From Amblyornis subalaris (lineage: Eukaryota; Chordata; Aves; Passeriformes; Ptilonorhynchidae): a DNA stretch of 64,000 nucleotides. Position 1 is the stretch's first letter. Every line of letters starts with the position of its first letter. This document shows positions 60,262 to 64,000 of this stretch, piece after piece. The DNA is taken from the NCBI GenBank assembly GCA_018881555.1, contig JACAXG010000256.1, positions 478,757 to 542,756 of the forward strand. The letters are read 5' to 3'. Under the pieces are notes generated by a model. That model was given only the letters and a program-made list of their open reading frames with translations, was not told the origin of the DNA and made no database searches. A program made the position numbers and the translations under genes.

Positions 60262-63200
60262 ATGGAGGAAGCAGAAGAGGATGACATGACATGTGGAGAC
60301 TTGGGAAACGGACTTGGGAGAAGACCTGGAGGTGTTTATGAAGGGGAAAATTTACAAAATTCTTACTCAATTAGATCTAGGAAGGGGTCTGGAAAGGCTT
60401 GTAACTCCCCCTTGTCAGCAAAGGGAGCAGAAGAAAGTGATGCTGCAGCTCTTCCTGGTCAGAAACGAAACAGTTTTTATGATGGATCACTCAAAAAACC
60501 TGCTAGTTCCACACGACAGAATAGCTGTGGTAAGAGTAATTTGGAAGTTATTTATTCACCATGAGAAAAACCTCTGTTAGTTAGAACCGAGCCGTTCAGC
60601 TGCTTCACAAAGAGTCATCAAGTTTAATTCAAACCACTTGCCAAAATCCCCGCAGGGTTCCAGTGCCTGCTGGGATCCTCGCCTTCCCACCAGAACATTA
60701 GCACATTAACAGCAGAGTTGCGTTTCAGTGGTCGAGGCTGTGACCATCCTTAGTGTCAAATGCCCAGGTTTAAAGTGTTTATTTTTGCATTTGAAAGTGA
60801 TTTTTGTATTTGAAAGTGACATTTAGCAGAGAGCTTCCTGTGGTGGGTGTACCTACGCGGGTATATACGTGTATATGAAATTGAATGGAGTTGCTTGGGT
60901 TCCTGGTTTGTTTAAGTCTTCCTAAATATGGTATCTAAAGCCTGTAGCTAAAGAGTCAAAATCTTATTTGCTCTTTAGTTGAAATTCATTAATTGGCTTA
61001 CTTTAGAGGTTAGGAAGTTGTTTTTAGAACCTGCGTTGGCATTCATCTTCTTTTTTTGAGAAGGTAATGCTGCTGTAAAAACAATCAAGTGTAGGCAGTG
61101 CTGTTCATTACAGTCCAGCTGCTTTCCTGTCGATTTTTAGTATTTTGACCGAGTGTAACTTGCTTATTTCTCTCTGTTAAACAAGTCCCCATTATCCTCT
61201 CTACAGTGAGCTGAGCTATCTCTGTCTCTTGAAAATTGCCCCTACTTCTAAATAGTGCTAGATACTGTTGTGTTGAGTGTGGTTGTTGAAAAGTTACGAT
61301 TTGAGAAATTACATTATTATTTTAATCAAGATGGCAATTTTATTGGGTTTATTGTAAAGGAAATTATAAAATATTTGACTTTATGTCTCTTTACAACAGA
61401 GTTTTCCCCCATTTCACTCCTGTAACTGTGAATCAATGTGTTTGAAGTTCATATTGATGCATTTCTTAAATCTGTCTACTAGCTCCACAAGAAAAAAAAC
61501 CAAAACACAAAGAAGAAAATTCACCTTTGCATGTTACCTGTTTTCAGGGTAAAATCCTCACTTTTTTTCTTTAAATATTGTGATATCTTATCATTTGCTA
61601 TCTTCTATTAATCCTACAGAGTCTAATACTGAAGTGTCCAATGAAGAACTAAAGCAACAACTTCGGGAAGCTCTAGAGGTTGGTAGCAGTGCCAAGGTGC
61701 TGCTCTGCAAATCTGCATTTCCTTTTAATGTAGCAAGAGGATCTTGGCATGTCAGGAGACTTGGATGGATCCAGGTTCTTGAAAATAAAGTGCTGGTTGG
61801 AAGCTTTTGTTAAATTTTATGGCAGGAAATCATAGAGTGGGGTGCACTTCATAGTCTGGGGGTTTTTGTTTGTTTCTTTGGGGTTTTTTTGAGGGGGCAG
61901 GGAAAGTATTTTTAAAGATGTAGAGAATATTGAGGGCATTGTACTTTTCTAGAAGATTTTTTTTCAATAAAGCTTTGGGGCTTGAAAATGTGTAAACAAT
62001 CTTTGGATTTTTAGTCTGCCATTTTTGTTGAAAGGTAGTTAACTCCTGCATTTTGATTTTACTGTGGTGAAATGTGTTGAGGTGTTGGCATCATACCCAG
62101 CTGACCTCAGCTGTAAAAATACACATTTCATCTGCACTGTGTTCTTTAACCTCAGGTGAGCCCGTGAAAAGGTATCTTATAGGTAAACAGAAGTTTGTTT
62201 TTTGAAGAGGGCAAATTTGCATTACTGTTACAGTTGAATCTTGACAGGATTACTTTGGCTTTTACTCACTCTATCTGCTTTGTTTTCCTTCAGGAAGTCG
62301 AAATTTTGAAAGTTGAGCTTGAAGCATCTCAAAGACAGCTTGAAGGAAAAGATGAAGCCCTAAGAATCCTGCAGAGCATGGTAGGAGCTGTTCAGAAATC
62401 ACTTGGTACTTGGTGGTAACAGAAAGAAAACAGAGGAAATCTTCTGCTACTCTTCGTCAAAACCTCAAAGACCTTAAGGCCTTCCCAGGGCTGCAATTTA
62501 AATCATTGAGTCTGCAGGTGTCTACAGACTTGGCTCTACAATTTACTGGAACTAGTGTGTTATTTAAGAAGACTTTACTGTTGTAGCAATTCTCATAATT
62601 TTATCCTTGAGGATTTATCTCTTAAGCATAAAACTAAGGCCTTTTTCCAGTCCCTTATATGAAAGATTTTGCCAGCACTTGGAATCCTGCTGCAAAGCAC
62701 GAGTATTTTGAGTTGACTGCACCATCTGTTGCCCCAGAGGACAGTGTGCCTTAGATGTCAGGTCATTCTTTTGTTCACAGTTTGTAATATTTTTATTCCC
62801 TTTCATAACAAATTCTGCTGAAATCAGTTCCTGGGATTTAGCCTACTTACATAACCCATTTCTCGCTGTGCAGTTTCTACCCTCAGACACTTGCAGCAAG
62901 TTACACCTAGATCAAAGCTTGGGTATGTTGTAACCCAGTTTTTTAGGATGTGATTTTCTGCACAAGCCCTGAAGAAGACATGATCTCAAGTTAAAGGATG
63001 CTACATTTTCAATAGCAGAGGTTGTGGGATTGAAACACAAGTTTGTTATGCAAGTGAGTGACTTGAAATTGCAACCCACTAGGGCTGACAAGCAAGTTGC
63101 TTGTGTTTGTAACTGCACACTCCTGTTTAGCTATGAGTGTGAACTTCTCTAGGTGTAAACCTGAAAATTTGTCTAGAGCCAAATGAAGTTAATTTGATCA

Positions 63201-63348
63201 CATTATTTGGCAGAGTTGCATTTTGGGTTCTGGTTTGTTGTGTTGTTTTTTTTTTTTTTTAATTTTGCAGGCAGTGTTTGATAAAGCCACGAGTCATACA
63301 AAAGCAATGCTTCAAAAAACTGAGGAAGAAAAGAGGACTCTAGAGAAG
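60262..63348 (+). CDS. CCDC125: Coiled-coil domain-containing protein 125, N-terminal part (3' end outside window)
   Basis: Cytoplasmic coiled-coil protein linked in mammals to cell motility control (family knowledge; mechanism unclear). Exons: 60262-60529, 61620-61678, 62294-62380, 63271-63348. Phases chain to 164 residues, and the gene continues past 64,000. The start MEEAEEDDMTCGDLGNGLGR matches the mammalian EEDDMTEGDLGYGLGRKPGG region but lacks about 15 upstream residues; a spliced upstream ATG exon is possible. The following exons code NEELKQQLREALE, EVEILKVELEASQRQLEGKD and FDKATSHTKAMLQKTEEEKR, with strong heptad character from about residue 95. The exon 2 donor is the weak GTTGGT. 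Position beside AK6 and RAD17 matches mammalian order. Confidence 0.93.
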
Positions 63349-64000
63349 GTAAGTGTGGGTGTTTACCTCACACAGAGAAGCCCATGGCTATTAATAAGGG
63401 GTTATCAGACTGTTTATTGAAATGAGTGCAAACCTGACATTAATTCCAGGGGGTTTATAAAAGAATTCTTGTTCCTTTTCGGTAGAAAGGGAAAATATTA
63501 ATGTATCACTCTTTTGATCTAGACCTTTTCATGCTGTAGTGTGTACAAGTAATATCTGAAAATTACCAGAGTTCTTCCTGTACTTTCAGCTGGTGTTTGT
63601 TGTGAGTTCCAGTGGTTCAGAGTGAGCTGCACAACTCCTTAGTGATTAAGCTGAGGCTTCCCAAGGATTCTGAGAAATGGGTGCCCAGTTTTCATGGGGA
63701 ACATAAGGAGGAGGAGGAAGATGGCTTTGAGCTACCTTGTTAAACTGAGTTTCTTGCATTGTTCCTCCCACTGTTCTGTTCCACATAATAGGAGTGGGAC
63801 GGGGAAATGTGACAGCGTGGGTTTGCTTTTGTTGTAGGCCTCCAGAAGCATTAGTTCTGTAACAGGGTCTGGAATCCATAGGTCAGTGATGCAGAAACTT
63901 TGGTGTCTGGCACCAAGTTTTTATCAGCCATGTGACAGACTGTTGTTGTCACCGGTCACTGAGATCTCTGCCAAACCCAGCACCCTTGTCTTCCTTTGGA

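Overview
This is vertebrate nuclear DNA, almost certainly from a bird. It has split genes with GT-AG introns and conserved vertebrate orthologues. It also carries many CR1 LINE 3' ends (the avian non-LTR family) and solo long terminal repeats, with GC-rich, CpG-island promoters and local minisatellites. FRMPD1, TOMM5, RAD17, AK6 and CCDC125 belong to human 9p13 and 5q13 blocks, both of which lie on the avian Z chromosome. Z linkage is therefore the simplest reading, though no sequence here proves it.

Layout. 1-19,000 (minus): the 5' part of FRMPD1. Nine coding exons give the start codon, a PDZ domain and the first part of the FERM domain, and the gene runs off the left edge. 19,000-29,190: intergenic DNA with a second CpG-rich block, an inverted pair of a ~260 bp repeat, two LTR families and CR1. 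29,467-29,854 (plus): TOMM5, divergent from FRMPD1 as in mammals. 30,260-33,780: CR1 with an LTR inserted in it, then a degenerate minisatellite. 33,810-35,268 (minus): EMC4, complete. 35,379-35,463: an assembly gap of 85 N. 36,333-38,355 (minus): EXOSC5, complete, with an LTR in intron 2. 39,734-40,768 (minus): an intronless Topors-like RING-finger gene. 43,278-54,254 (minus): RAD17, 15 coding exons. 56,739-58,577 (plus): AK6, complete, apparently sharing a bidirectional CpG promoter with RAD17. 60,262 to the right edge (plus): the 5' part of CCDC125.

The genes are housekeeping or signalling genes with no common pathway. TOMM5 is in the mitochondrial import receptor, EMC4 in the ER membrane insertase, EXOSC5 in the RNA exosome, RAD17 loads the 9-1-1 clamp, AK6 is a nuclear adenylate kinase/ATPase, and FRMPD1 is a PDZ-FERM scaffold. 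The notable feature is the middle. The GC-rich 29-41 kb block joins EMC4 (human 15q14), EXOSC5 (human 19q13) and a Topors-like single-exon gene between two Z-type blocks. It is saturated with minisatellites and LTRs and interrupted by a gap, so it is either a real rearrangement hotspot or an assembly join. Exon chains were checked for reading phase by hand; family names come from remembered orthologue sequences, not from a database search.
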